A stretch of DNA of 43,555 nt from NCBI GenBank assembly GCA_016195405.1, contig JACPZP010000041.1, forward strand, positions 1 to 43,555, written 5' to 3'. The position numbers and the translations under genes were made by a program. Below are positions 7,963 through 16,197 of this stretch, piece after piece; within the stretch, counting starts at the first letter, position 1, and every line of letters begins with the position of its first letter. The notes under the pieces are model-generated. The model was not told the origin of the DNA. It made no database searches and saw nothing but the letters and a program-made list of their open reading frames with translations. The stretch comes from Planctomycetota bacterium (lineage in GTDB: Bacteria > Planctomycetota > Planctomycetia > Gemmatales > Gemmataceae).

Positions 7963-9546
7963 ATGCCAAGCAAACACGATGCGGCCATTCATCCGACGCT
8001 AGTCCCGATGCACGGCGGGCTGGATAAAAAGCCGCGGTTCCTCGATCGCGATGTGATCACGGTCGGTCGCGCCCGTGGCTGTGACATTGGCTTGGATGCC
8101 GCCGATGTGTCCACGCTGCACTGCGTCGTCTACCGGGCCCGCGACGGCATGCGCCTGCGTGATTGCGGCAGCCGCACCGGCACGCGTCTCAACGGCGTGC
8201 CTGTAAAAAACAACCTGCTTTGCGACGGCGACGTCGTGCAAATGGGTCCGTTCAGCTTTGTCGTCCAAATCCCCCCCGGCCACAGCGTCGAGCGTAAACT
8301 GCCGGAATGGCAGAAAGTGGCTCGCTGGGAGCGTTCCCGCCGCAACCTCGTTGAACTCGCTTTGAACCTGCGCCGCCGCCTGCGGGCCGCTCTTGCCGAT
8401 CCCTCCAATGCCGCCCAGAACGACCTTACCCACAAAGCCGCCGATTTGCGCGCCAAGATTCGAGCGTACGATCATCGTGTCAGCCAACTGGAGCAGGCCG
8501 AACGCGATCTCGAGCAGGATCGCGAAACGCTCCAACGCGAGAAGGAAGAGCACAAAGTTCACGTGCAGAAGATCGAGAATGAATGGGCGAGCCGGCTCTT
8601 GGAGGTGGATGAGGAAGTGCACCAGCGCTGGCAGGCGTTTCAACAGCGTTGCCAGCACGAAGAGGCCCGCTTGACGCACACGCCCCATGCCGCTTCTGAG
8701 GCCACGCCGACCGTGGCGCCGGCTGCCCCCGTTGCGCCGGTCTTGATCGATGAAGAAGAGCAACGCAAGCTGGAAGTGCGCAAGCTCGAACTGGAAAAGT
8801 GGGCGGCAGCCCTGCGCCAGGAGCGGACCCGCTTGGAACACGCGAAGGAGCAGTGTCAGCGCGGCTTCGAAGAATTCCATAAGGAACGTCAGGAGAGCAT
8901 TGAGATGAAAGAGCAATGGTCGGCGGAGCAAGTCGGCGCCGAGGACTTATTGGAAAAGCAACGGGTCGCCCTTTCCCAGGCGGAAGCGTCCTTGCGCGGG
9001 CAGCGCGAGGAATTGAGCCAAATGATGACCGACCTGCGCGCGCTGCAAAACGCCATCCGCGCCCAGCAGAGCGCCGACGTTCTATCCTTGAGCAAGGAAA
9101 ACGAGGAGCTGCGCTTGATGGTGGCGGAGCTGGAAGAACGCGTGCATACGGAGTCCGCGCCACCGCCCAAGTTGAGCACCAACCTCGACCTGGAAAACTA
9201 TGAGACGGAGCTTAACCAGTATCGCCACCAATTGGAAACCGACCGGACGAGGCTGAATGCCGAGATCGAGCAGCTGCGCGGCCGCAACCACGAGCTGGAC
9301 CAGGCCACCCGCGAGATGGAAATGGAGATGTCACGTGAGAGGGCGGAACTGGCCCGCGAGCGGACCAGGCTCGACCGCTTGCGCGACGAGGTCAAAACCG
9401 ATCTGGAGCGCATGCAGCGTGACGCCAGCGTCCGCCAAGATCTGGCGCCCGTGCAGAAACTCCGCGAAGAACTGAAAAAGCCGGCCGGCGGCAATTTCAA
9501 TGACCGCCTGAAGTCGTTTCGCAACCGCCTGTCCGATCCGGCTTGA
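7963..9546 (+). CDS. FHA-domain protein with a long coiled coil
   Basis: A 527-residue cytoplasmic protein. Residues about 20-105 form an FHA domain, a phosphothreonine-peptide binder: GRARGCDIGLDAADVSTLHC contains the conserved G-R and S-x-x-H, and GSRTGTRLNG provides the later binding loop. Residues about 150-500 are almost entirely heptad-like, rich in Glu, Gln, Arg and Leu, and predicted to be a long coiled coil, broken by an Ala/Pro/Thr linker near residues 235-255. Such proteins usually scaffold signalling by Ser/Thr kinases, which planctomycetes have in abundance; no kinase is encoded nearby. The last 50 bases overlap the end of the convergent CDGSH gene. Confidence 0.88.
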   Translation: MPSKHDAAIHPTLVPMHGGLDKKPRFLDRDVITVGRARGCDIGLDAADVSTLHCVVYRARDGMRLRDCGSRTGTRLNGVPVKNNLLCDGDVVQMGPFSFVVQIPPGHSVERKLPEWQKVARWERSRRNLVELALNLRRRLRAALADPSNAAQNDLTHKAADLRAKIRAYDHRVSQLEQAERDLEQDRETLQREKEEHKVHVQKIENEWASRLLEVDEEVHQRWQAFQQRCQHEEARLTHTPHAASEATPTVAPAAPVAPVLIDEEEQRKLEVRKLELEKWAAALRQERTRLEHAKEQCQRGFEEFHKERQESIEMKEQWSAEQVGAEDLLEKQRVALSQAEASLRGQREELSQMMTDLRALQNAIRAQQSADVLSLSKENEELRLMVAELEERVHTESAPPPKLSTNLDLENYETELNQYRHQLETDRTRLNAEIEQLRGRNHELDQATREMEMEMSRERAELARERTRLDRLRDEVKTDLERMQRDASVRQDLAPVQKLREELKKPAGGNFNDRLKSFRNRLSDPA

Positions 9547-9754
9547 CCGCCGCCTCCGCAGCCTGAAAGCCCACCTGCTTGTGTTGGCCGTCGCAAAACG
9601 GCTTGTTCTTGGAGTTTCCACACCGGCACAAGGCGATCACTTCTTTGCCCTGCGGCAACGTGAATTCGTTTCCCAAATGATCGACGATCGCGAAGTTCGC
9701 CGGCAGGACCAACGGCCCATTTTCGCGGCAACGAATAGTGATGCGCTCGGTCAT
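9497..9754 (-). CDS. CDGSH iron-sulfur domain protein
   Basis: An 85-residue protein with the full 2Fe-2S signature C-x-C-x2-S-x3-P-x-C-D-G-x2-H: Cys43, Cys45, Cys54 and His58. This three-Cys one-His ligation binds a redox-active, pH-labile cluster in the MitoNEET/CDGSH family. It is soluble, with no membrane anchor. The C-terminal 17 residues (rich in Gly/Thr) are encoded antisense to the end of the FHA gene, so the two genes overlap tail-to-tail by 50 bases. The exact role of bacterial members is unknown; electron transfer or iron-sulfur handling are the usual suggestions. Confidence 0.92.
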   Translation of the reverse strand: MTERITIRCRENGPLVLPANFAIVDHLGNEFTLPQGKEVIALCRCGNSKNKPFCDGQHKQVGFQAAEAAVKPDRTGGCETTSGGH

Positions 9755-9783
9755 CGTCAGTCACTCCGCATGTACCGTTTAGT

Positions 9784-9856
9784 CGCGAGCCATCGGTGAG
9801 CGCGGGCGGAATGCGTTCGATGATGGCATTCCGTCCGCGCTCGCCGCTGGCTCGCG
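9784..9856. repeat. 73-base near-perfect inverted repeat
   Basis: Arms of 31 bases begin CGCGAGCCATCGGTGAGCGC and end with its counterpart CGGCTGGCTCGCG-type sequence; they differ at 3 positions and enclose an 11-base loop. It lies between the start of the CDGSH gene (9754) and the stop of the hydrolase (9866). It could end hydrolase transcription, but it has no T-run and its length suggests a dispersed palindromic element. Confidence 0.75.
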
Positions 9857-9865
9857 GTCAAACAA

Positions 9866-11740
9866 TCAGTTTTTCGTCGCGGGCAGGATGCCGACCTGTA
9901 TGCCGCTCGGATGCGACTTTTCGCGGTAGACGCGGTTCGTCACGGTGATGAAATCGTCGTCGTCCGCCAGGAAAATGTTGGGCACATACTTCTGTGGATT
10001 ACGATCCACCAGGGGGAACCAGGTGCTGTGAATCTGGACCATCATGCGGTGGCCTTTCTTGAACGTGTGCAAAAAGTCTTGCAGTTTAAGGGAAACCTTC
10101 GCCACCTGGTCCGGAGTGAACGGCTCCGGCTTGCTGTAACTGTTACGATAGCGGCCGCGAATGACTTCGCTGCGGACATGCATTTGGTAGCCGGCCAGGC
10201 TCTTGCCGTCGGGGTCCTTGGCGTCGTCGGGAAAAACGTCGATCACCTTGACTACCCAGTCGGAGTCGCTCCCCGAAGTCGATACGTAAAGATCCGCCTG
10301 TACCGGTCCGGCAAGAGTAAGGTCCTTTGGCAAAACGCCGGTCTGATAGACCAGCACGTCGGGCCGCTTGGATGCGAAGCTCTGGTTCTCGATCATGTAC
10401 TCCTGACGCATTCCAAAACTTTTGACGTTCGTGAACGGCACGGGGTCTTTCGGATCGCTGACGTACGCATCGTTTGCCTGCTCCTCTTGGGGCGGCTCCA
10501 CAGAGAGCTTTTTGCCCCCCTGCATATAGAACGTCTTCTTTTCCAGACGTGCGGGCGGCCACTGAGCGTACTTGCGCCAGGCGTTGGCTCCGGTTTCGAA
10601 GACATAGGCCTCGGGCAGATTGTGCTCGCCCTTGCCCTTCAAGAAGTGATTGAAGAACGGCAGCTCCATTTGCTCCTGGAAGAACCCGGAGGTATTCGAG
10701 CCCCAGTGGATATCGGCCAACTTGGTTTGCGCTCCGGCCCAGCCGCCATGAGTCCACGGCCCCATGACAAGAACGTTGAAGATCTTCGGATTCTGTTTCT
10801 CGATGGCTTGGTAGGTGTTCAGGGCGCCATACAAGTCCTCGGCGTCGTACCAGCCGCCCACCGTCATGACCGCTGGGGCCACATTCTTGAGGTGCGGAAG
10901 AAGATTGCGCGCCTGCCAGTATTCGTCATAAGTGGGATGCTCTTGGATCGTTTTCCAATAGGCGATCTTGTTCTTGTAATATTTGTCGTCGACGTGCTTC
11001 AAGGAGCCGAGGTCCATGAACAACTTGAAACCGTCTTTGGTGGGGTACTCAAAGATGCGCTTGGCTCCTTGCGTGGTCGGCTCGGGACGTTCCTGGCCGA
11101 AGCCCGCGAAGAAGTGGAAAAAGTGCGGCAGGAAGAACGCGCCGTGGTGATAGAAATCGTCAAAAAACCAGTCGGCGATGGGCGCCTGAGGAGAAACCGC
11201 CTTGAGCGCCGGATGGGCGTCGATCATTCCCGCCGAGCTGTAAAAGCCGGGGTACGAGATGCCCCACAGGCCGACCTTGCCGTTGTTGTTCGGCACGTTT
11301 TTGACCAGGAAGTCGATCGTGTCGTAAGTGTCGGTGCTTTCGTCGATGTCGGTTTTCTTGGTCCGCTTCGGGTTGTGAGGCCGCATGTTGTCGAAGACTC
11401 CCTCCGACATGTAACGGCCGCGCACGTCCTGGTGGGCGAAGATGTAGCCCTCCATGAGGAAATGCGGATTGGGGCCGATTCGCCTCATGAACTTGTCTTC
11501 CTCATAAGGCCCAATGCTGTAGGGCGTGCGGTTGAGCAGGATGGGGTATGTCTTCGAAGTGTCCTTCGGTGAATAGACGATCGTATAAAGATGCACGCCG
11601 TCACGGACCGGAATCTTGTAAGTCTTCCGCGTGTAGTTGTTCTCAACGTATTCTTTGACGTTCTTCGGGACGTCGGCCCAGGCGACTGAAGCAGCCAGAA
11701 ACACCAAGAGGGGAGCGAGAACGAGTTGACGCGTGCGCAT
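9866..11740 (-). CDS. secreted CocE/NonD family hydrolase (S15, X-Pro dipeptidyl-peptidase-like)
   Basis: A 624-residue exported alpha/beta hydrolase. The signal peptide spans residues 1-22 (cleavage after SVAWA). The catalytic Ser is residue 162 in GLWGISYPGF, the family's G-x-S-Y-x-G elbow. The acid is in GGWYDAEDL and the His in GPWTHGGW, all conserved in CocE-type esterases and S15 peptidases. The C-terminal third is the jelly-roll domain of the family (for example LYVSTSGSDSDWVVKVIDVF). The start at 11740 has GGAG six bases upstream; an extension to 11752 is possible. Likely substrates are esters or amides of amino acids or antibiotics. The 9-bp minisatellite lies upstream. Confidence 0.92.
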   Translation of the reverse strand: MRTRQLVLAPLLVFLAASVAWADVPKNVKEYVENNYTRKTYKIPVRDGVHLYTIVYSPKDTSKTYPILLNRTPYSIGPYEEDKFMRRIGPNPHFLMEGYIFAHQDVRGRYMSEGVFDNMRPHNPKRTKKTDIDESTDTYDTIDFLVKNVPNNNGKVGLWGISYPGFYSSAGMIDAHPALKAVSPQAPIADWFFDDFYHHGAFFLPHFFHFFAGFGQERPEPTTQGAKRIFEYPTKDGFKLFMDLGSLKHVDDKYYKNKIAYWKTIQEHPTYDEYWQARNLLPHLKNVAPAVMTVGGWYDAEDLYGALNTYQAIEKQNPKIFNVLVMGPWTHGGWAGAQTKLADIHWGSNTSGFFQEQMELPFFNHFLKGKGEHNLPEAYVFETGANAWRKYAQWPPARLEKKTFYMQGGKKLSVEPPQEEQANDAYVSDPKDPVPFTNVKSFGMRQEYMIENQSFASKRPDVLVYQTGVLPKDLTLAGPVQADLYVSTSGSDSDWVVKVIDVFPDDAKDPDGKSLAGYQMHVRSEVIRGRYRNSYSKPEPFTPDQVAKVSLKLQDFLHTFKKGHRMMVQIHSTWFPLVDRNPQKYVPNIFLADDDDFITVTNRVYREKSHPSGIQVGILPATKN

Positions 11741-11825
11741 TGCGGACTCCAAGGATGGGGTGTGGGTGTGGATATGTTGTCATTTCCAGAGCGTTTGGCA
11801 AGTGGGCGTAATGCCGCCGACACTC

Positions 11826-11915
11826 ATGAATCTCCTAAATCTCCTCAATCGCTCGAATTTCTTGAATCTCTTGAATCTCTTGAATCTCTTGAATCTCTTG
11901 AATCTCATGGATCTC
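11826..11915. repeat. minisatellite of ten 9-bp units
   Basis: Ten consecutive 9-base units. Five are identical TTGAATCTC (11862-11906); the flanking units are variants (ATGAATCTC, CTAAATCTC, CTCAATCGC, TCGAATTTC at the left, ATGGATCTC at the right). Because the period is a multiple of three, any frame across it gives short peptide repeats. It lies in the 243-base space between two minus-strand genes (upstream of the hydrolase start at 11740, downstream of the stop at 11984), where I see no gene. The identical core copies suggest recent slippage. Confidence 0.9.
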
Positions 11916-11983
11916 ATTCGGTGTGCATCTCGTCGGTTTCAAGCGTGTGGTGTGACGTGAGATGATGATGAAACGCCAAACGA

Positions 11984-13657
11984 CTACTTGTACAGCGGCG
12001 TGCTGTCGAACAGGTTCACCGGCCGCAGCATGAAGCCCGTCCAGTTGGTGATTGCCGCCCCTTTGTTGGCGGTGACCCCGTCGCTGCCGTAGTCCTCGCC
12101 GCGCGGCACGTGGATGCTCGGCGCGTTGTGCCATATGGTTAGCGCGGAATTGTCCAAGGACCTGCTGCCGGTCACGTAGAGCGGCACTTCGCGGAACTTC
12201 GTTTGCGTCATGGCCTTGGCCGTCACCCAGAAATCGTGATTGGCGAAGTCGTATTTCCATGGATAGTTGCGAACCGCCCCGTGTCGAATCGGAATCAAGT
12301 CCAGGGCCGTGTATTGCGGATCCTTGCTGTTGTTCTTGCGAACTTTGCTCTGCACCCGCAGGATGGTGAACTCTTCCGGCTTCCAATCGGCATATCCCGC
12401 GCTGGCCTGGCCGGACTCGTCGGCGTTGAACGGTGAAATGTCGAGCTTAAACATGCCGTTGGGCGCTGCGGTCCGGGGCAGCCGCCGCACCAAGCAAACC
12501 TGGTTCTGCTTGGCGCCGCCCACGGGCGACTCGCCGTCCTCCTCAAGCTCAGGATCATAGCGCCAGCAGCCGACGTGCAGATGAATGTCGCGCTGGTCCT
12601 TTTGCTTGTCGAAGATGTTGTGAGCGGTCGCACCCATGCGGCAAGTGATGACGCCGTCGTCGCTGAAGCCATACTCAAGCAAGTAACGATAATTGGCGCC
12701 GTCGAAGACGGACCAAAGAAGCATCTTCTCGCCGCGCCGGGCGTTGTTGCGGGTGTTCATCCAGCGCAGCCCGTCGTCGTGTACTTCCTTCATCACCTTG
12801 TTCTTCATGCGCGCATCCCGCGAATCCAGAATTTCGCCAGGCAAGACGCAATTGGGACCAAGGTATTCCTTCTTTGCCGGGATGATGCGAAACGCGTGCT
12901 CGCCGACGTCCATGAACACCGGCGACATCTTGTCGTAGGGCACAAGGATTTCACCCACTTCCAAGTTTTTGAGGACCGTGAACCAGCGGACCTTGCCTTC
13001 CTTGTCCTTGAACATGAATCGGGCCGAGCGAATCGCCAAGACGCTGGACGGCGACGAGTTCTTCTTGCTCATGCCGTTATCCGGATTGGTGATCTCCCAC
13101 TCGATCTCCCACGCCGTGTCGCTCTTGGTCAAGTCCGCCGAATCGCATTTGCCGGCCGGAAAGCCAAGCTTGACCACGTTCGTAATCGTTTCCGCGATTT
13201 TGAGCGTGTAAGCGCCGAGAGTATCGCGCATGCCTGCGACATGAATCGTAAAGGTGCCGCTATTCTTGGGTGTGAAGAAGAGCTTGGAATTGAGTTTGCC
13301 GCCGCTGTCGTCGTCATAAGCAAGGACTTTGCCGGCATCGTCGAGGACCACGAGAAAAGGATCGAATATGTCATCGCCCGCGTCCACGGTCATCGTGTAT
13401 TTGGTGCCTTCTTCCAGCTTCACTTGATAGGACTTCATGCGTAGCTTGGCTTCGAACTTCATGCCTTCCAAGTTGACCTTGTAATCGTGACGCGGATCAT
13501 CCGCCGCAAGCTTAGCCGCGATCTTCAAGCCGTCTTTTTCAACCGCGTGTACCTGGTTGCTTTGTTCTTCTTTCTTGGCGCCGCCTGGAAAAGCGTTCCC
13601 AACGACCAGTCCGCAGGCTGCCAAGAACAAGAGTGCCGTTGCCATCGCACGTTTCAT
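11984..13657 (-). CDS. exported copper amine oxidase-like protein with a PPC-like domain
   Basis: A 557-residue exported protein (signal peptide residues 1-21). Residues about 65-155 resemble a bacterial pre-peptidase C-terminal (PPC) beta-sandwich: YTMTVDAGDDIFDPFLVVLD and GTFTIHVAG. The rest aligns by eye with the catalytic domain of copper amine oxidases: EILVPYDKMSPVFMDVGEHA (base Asp250), then GANYRYLLEYGFSDDGVI with the topaquinone-type Tyr at 323, IHLH giving copper ligands His359/His361, and SIHVPRGEDY with the third ligand His516. The usual NYDY/NYEY motif is NYRY here. The start at 13657 has GAGG upstream; a longer frame to 13738 adds a tail before the signal peptide. Catalytic residues look intact, so amine oxidation outside the cytoplasm is plausible but unproven. 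Confidence 0.75.
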   Translation of the reverse strand: MKRAMATALLFLAACGLVVGNAFPGGAKKEEQSNQVHAVEKDGLKIAAKLAADDPRHDYKVNLEGMKFEAKLRMKSYQVKLEEGTKYTMTVDAGDDIFDPFLVVLDDAGKVLAYDDDSGGKLNSKLFFTPKNSGTFTIHVAGMRDTLGAYTLKIAETITNVVKLGFPAGKCDSADLTKSDTAWEIEWEITNPDNGMSKKNSSPSSVLAIRSARFMFKDKEGKVRWFTVLKNLEVGEILVPYDKMSPVFMDVGEHAFRIIPAKKEYLGPNCVLPGEILDSRDARMKNKVMKEVHDDGLRWMNTRNNARRGEKMLLWSVFDGANYRYLLEYGFSDDGVITCRMGATAHNIFDKQKDQRDIHLHVGCWRYDPELEEDGESPVGGAKQNQVCLVRRLPRTAAPNGMFKLDISPFNADESGQASAGYADWKPEEFTILRVQSKVRKNNSKDPQYTALDLIPIRHGAVRNYPWKYDFANHDFWVTAKAMTQTKFREVPLYVTGSRSLDNSALTIWHNAPSIHVPRGEDYGSDGVTANKGAAITNWTGFMLRPVNLFDSTPLYK

Positions 13658-13837
13658 GAGATACCTCGGGTGGAAAAACGGAATGATGCGAGCCGCATGT
13701 ATAGACGGGACGAATGAAGCATTCATTCGCCCACACAAATCTGTGAGACGGCACCTATGCAGATAAACAGAGCCGCGCCCGTTCGGAAGTGGGATGTACC
13801 GCCCGCTGCAGCACGCTCGGATCGGATAAGCGCATCT

Positions 13838-15109
13838 TCAGCACTTCGCCAGCCTTCGATCCAAAATCTCATGGTCCGAAGGCGAATGCGTCTTTCGCTT
13901 GGCCGATTCGAGGTACTGTCGAGCGAGACCCATATCACCGGCGCGGCGGTAGAGTTCGCCGAGCGTGGCGTCGTAAAGATGATAATGCCGTAACGATTCG
14001 ACGATGCTGCTTTCGGTCAAAGCGCGGATGCCCGCCTCGGGACCACTGAACTGAGCAAGGACGATGGCACGATTTAGGACGTAGACCGGTGAGCCGTGCA
14101 GCGTTAAGAGGGCGTCGTAGAGACGAAGTATGGCCTGCCAGTCGGTCTTGGCGTAGCTTGGCGCCTTGCAATGAAGGAAGGCGATGCCGGCTTCGAGGTG
14201 ATAGGGCGATACAGTCGTTCCCTCGGCTGACTGGTCGAGGAATTCGTGGGCGCGGCGGATCATCTTCCGGTCCCACTTGCTTCGATCTTGGTCCTCCATC
14301 AAAAGCACGCTGCCGTGATGATCGATGCGGGCCGCGAGCCGGGCGGCGTGGAAAAGCATGAGCGCCATGAGGGCGAACGTGGACGGCAAGCTACAGTGGC
14401 GGTGCGAACAGAGCAGGAAGCAGAGGCGGGCCGCTTCCTCGCACAGGTCGGCGCGAATGGGCGCTTCGCCGTGCGAAGAGCTATAACCTTCGTTGAACAA
14501 GAGGTAGAGCGCTTGGTGAACGCTATCGAGCCGATGCGTCAGTTCGTCGGCCGGCGGAGGCTCCAGCGTGATCTTCTGTTCGATAAGGCGTTCTTTGGCC
14601 CGTTGCAGGCGCTTCTTGGCCGCTTCATCCGTAATCAGGAGGGCGCGGGCGATTTCGGAGTTCCCAAAGCCGCAAAGCGCCTTGAGTGTTAACGCCAAGT
14701 GGTCTTCACGCGCCAAGAGCGGATGGCAGCAGGCGAACATTAGCCGTAATTGGCTGTCCTCGATCTCCGTATCCACAAAAAGCTCATCGATGGTCGGAGA
14801 TGAATGTGTCGGTCGGGTCGTGGCCCATTCCCGAATGACCCGGCTTCGAATCTCAACTCGCCGCAAGGCGTCGATGATGCGATTCTTGGCAACGCGGTGG
14901 ATCCAGCCCGATGCGTTCTCGGGAACGCCGCGGACGCGCCACGATTGCAAGGCTTCCAGCAATGTCGCTTGAACAGTTTCCTCAACCAGATCGAAATGCC
15001 GCCAGCCGAAGAACCGCGTCAGCACCGCAGCCAGCCGCCCCGCTTCGTGGCGGAAGAAGTGCTCAAGAAGCGGAGCAACTGGTCTCGCAGATGCTGCGGA
15101 CGTAATCAT
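13838..15109 (-). CDS. ECF-type RNA polymerase sigma factor (ECF42/SigJ-like, with C-terminal extension)
   Basis: A 423-residue sigma factor. Region 2 lies at about residues 25-90 (LVEETVQATLLEALQSWRVR then GWIHRVAKNRIIDALRR) and region 4 at about 120-180 (LALTLKALCGFGNSEIARAL, LITDEAAKKRLQRAKERL). Residues about 190-420 are the long C-terminal extension typical of the ECF42 group: YLLFNEGYSSSHG, SPYHLEAGIAFLHC, YVLNRAIVLAQFSGPEAG. ECF42 sigma factors are found beside YciI/DGPF genes, and that partner lies 16 bases upstream here. No anti-sigma factor is visible, as expected for the group; the extension is thought to regulate activity. Confidence 0.93.
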   Translation of the reverse strand: MITSAASARPVAPLLEHFFRHEAGRLAAVLTRFFGWRHFDLVEETVQATLLEALQSWRVRGVPENASGWIHRVAKNRIIDALRRVEIRSRVIREWATTRPTHSSPTIDELFVDTEIEDSQLRLMFACCHPLLAREDHLALTLKALCGFGNSEIARALLITDEAAKKRLQRAKERLIEQKITLEPPPADELTHRLDSVHQALYLLFNEGYSSSHGEAPIRADLCEEAARLCFLLCSHRHCSLPSTFALMALMLFHAARLAARIDHHGSVLLMEDQDRSKWDRKMIRRAHEFLDQSAEGTTVSPYHLEAGIAFLHCKAPSYAKTDWQAILRLYDALLTLHGSPVYVLNRAIVLAQFSGPEAGIRALTESSIVESLRHYHLYDATLGELYRRAGDMGLARQYLESAKRKTHSPSDHEILDRRLAKC

Positions 15110-15125
15110 GATTTGGACATACCCA

Positions 15126-15470
15126 TCATTTCGGCGCTAGTCCCGCGAGCGGCCGAATTTCCACCCTGCCGCCGCTAAGAAGTGCCGGACTTCCCTTGGC
15201 GTGTTCGGCCGCTGCTGCCAGCGAATCCGCCTTGATCACCGAATAGCCGCCGACGATTTCCTTGGATTCGACGAACGGGCCGTCGGTGACGACCTTCTTG
15301 GCGTTTACGACCTTGCCTTCCGGCGTGAGGGCGTCGCCGGGGTTGAGCATCCAGCCCTTCTGAATCCCTTCGCCGATCCACGCGCTCCATTTATTCATGA
15401 GTTGTTGCATCTCTTCGGGAGAGAGCTTGTCGTCGTTGCCGCCGCGATAAATGAAAAGGAACTCGGCCAT
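15126..15470 (-). CDS. YciI/DGPF-domain protein, partner of the ECF42 sigma factor
   Basis: A 114-residue YciI-like alpha/beta protein with the signature DGPFVESKEIVGGYSVIKAD (residues about 62-81) and the N-terminal MAEFLFIYRGG. DGPF proteins are the constant neighbours of ECF42 sigma factors; their molecular activity is not settled. AAGGAG precedes the ATG. The gene ends 16 bases before the sigma factor, so the two are almost certainly co-transcribed, and the 40-base gap upstream to the small exported protein suggests that gene is also in the operon. Confidence 0.92.
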   Translation of the reverse strand: MAEFLFIYRGGNDDKLSPEEMQQLMNKWSAWIGEGIQKGWMLNPGDALTPEGKVVNAKKVVTDGPFVESKEIVGGYSVIKADSLAAAAEHAKGSPALLSGGRVEIRPLAGLAPK

Positions 15471-15511
15471 GTGTGAATCTCCTTCATTGAATGTTGGGAT
15501 AGGTGAGTTTA

Positions 15512-16081
15512 TTACTTCTTACGGATCAAGTCGAACGAATGCTTGTCGGCAAGCTTGCCATCGACACAAAAGTCCCACTCAGAATGGAGACGGTCGGCAT
15601 CGACGAATCGAATCAAGCCGCCATGAATGTGTCCATCCTTGGCTGGGTCAATATTGGCGCCGCCGGCGAACTCGAAGATGACTTCATTGCTGTTCTTACC
15701 CGGCCGGGCACGAAACCTCGGCTGATTGCCGGCGCAGCAATAGTGAGTCATAACAAGTTGGTCGCCGTCGCGATGGTAAACCGAGAGCATCTCAATCGCG
15801 GAACCCGGGAAGACCGTTTCGGCCACGGCGCTGCCGCCTCCTGTCAACGCGTAGCGGAGCACCACCTGCCCCTTGTCGATCTTGGCCTTGGGCCCGACGG
15901 CTTTCGCCTCGGCGGCCACCCATTCCCCTGTCAGCTTCTTGAGCTTCTCGAAGATGGCGTTAAGCTGCTCACGTTCGCCGCCGGATTTCGCCTGGTCTCC
16001 GGCTCTCGCCTGAGCGAACCATGCTGCGCCCGCCAAAGCGCCCGCAGTCAACACAATCGCCCATTTCCAGGTCCTGTTCAT
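15512..16081 (-). CDS. small exported protein of unknown function (lipocalin-like size)
   Basis: The ATG at 16081 (GGAG upstream) gives 189 residues: signal peptide about 1-27 (LTAGALAGAAWFAQARA) then a compact domain rich in beta structure. The stretch LKKLTGEWVAAEAKAVGP, followed by SAIEMLSVYHRDGDQLVMTH and YCCAGNQPRFRARPGK, resembles small beta-barrel DUF1579-type or lipocalin-like proteins, but I cannot name the family. It is the first gene of a likely operon with YciI and ECF42. An open extension to 16234 lacks a signal peptide and overlaps the neighbour, so I reject it. Confidence 0.78.
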   Translation of the reverse strand: MNRTWKWAIVLTAGALAGAAWFAQARAGDQAKSGGEREQLNAIFEKLKKLTGEWVAAEAKAVGPKAKIDKGQVVLRYALTGGGSAVAETVFPGSAIEMLSVYHRDGDQLVMTHYCCAGNQPRFRARPGKNSNEVIFEFAGGANIDPAKDGHIHGGLIRFVDADRLHSEWDFCVDGKLADKHSFDLIRKK

Positions 16082-16197
16082 AGGATCTCCTCTCAAAAAT
16101 CGAATTGAGCCTGCCGCACGGTGCGACCAGGCAACCGCTGTAGTAACGAATGAGAGGAGAGTGGGGGGACTAGAAAATTCGTCGCAAGCTGTTAAGT

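Noticed and set aside
9911..11572. 553-codon open frame on the plus strand across the hydrolase gene
   Set aside because: It is antisense to a full S15/CocE protein with intact catalytic motifs; long shadow frames are expected in GC-rich DNA, and its translation has no recognisable domain.
11826..11915. CRISPR-like array
   Set aside because: The units are only 9 bases and adjoin with no spacers; this is a minisatellite.
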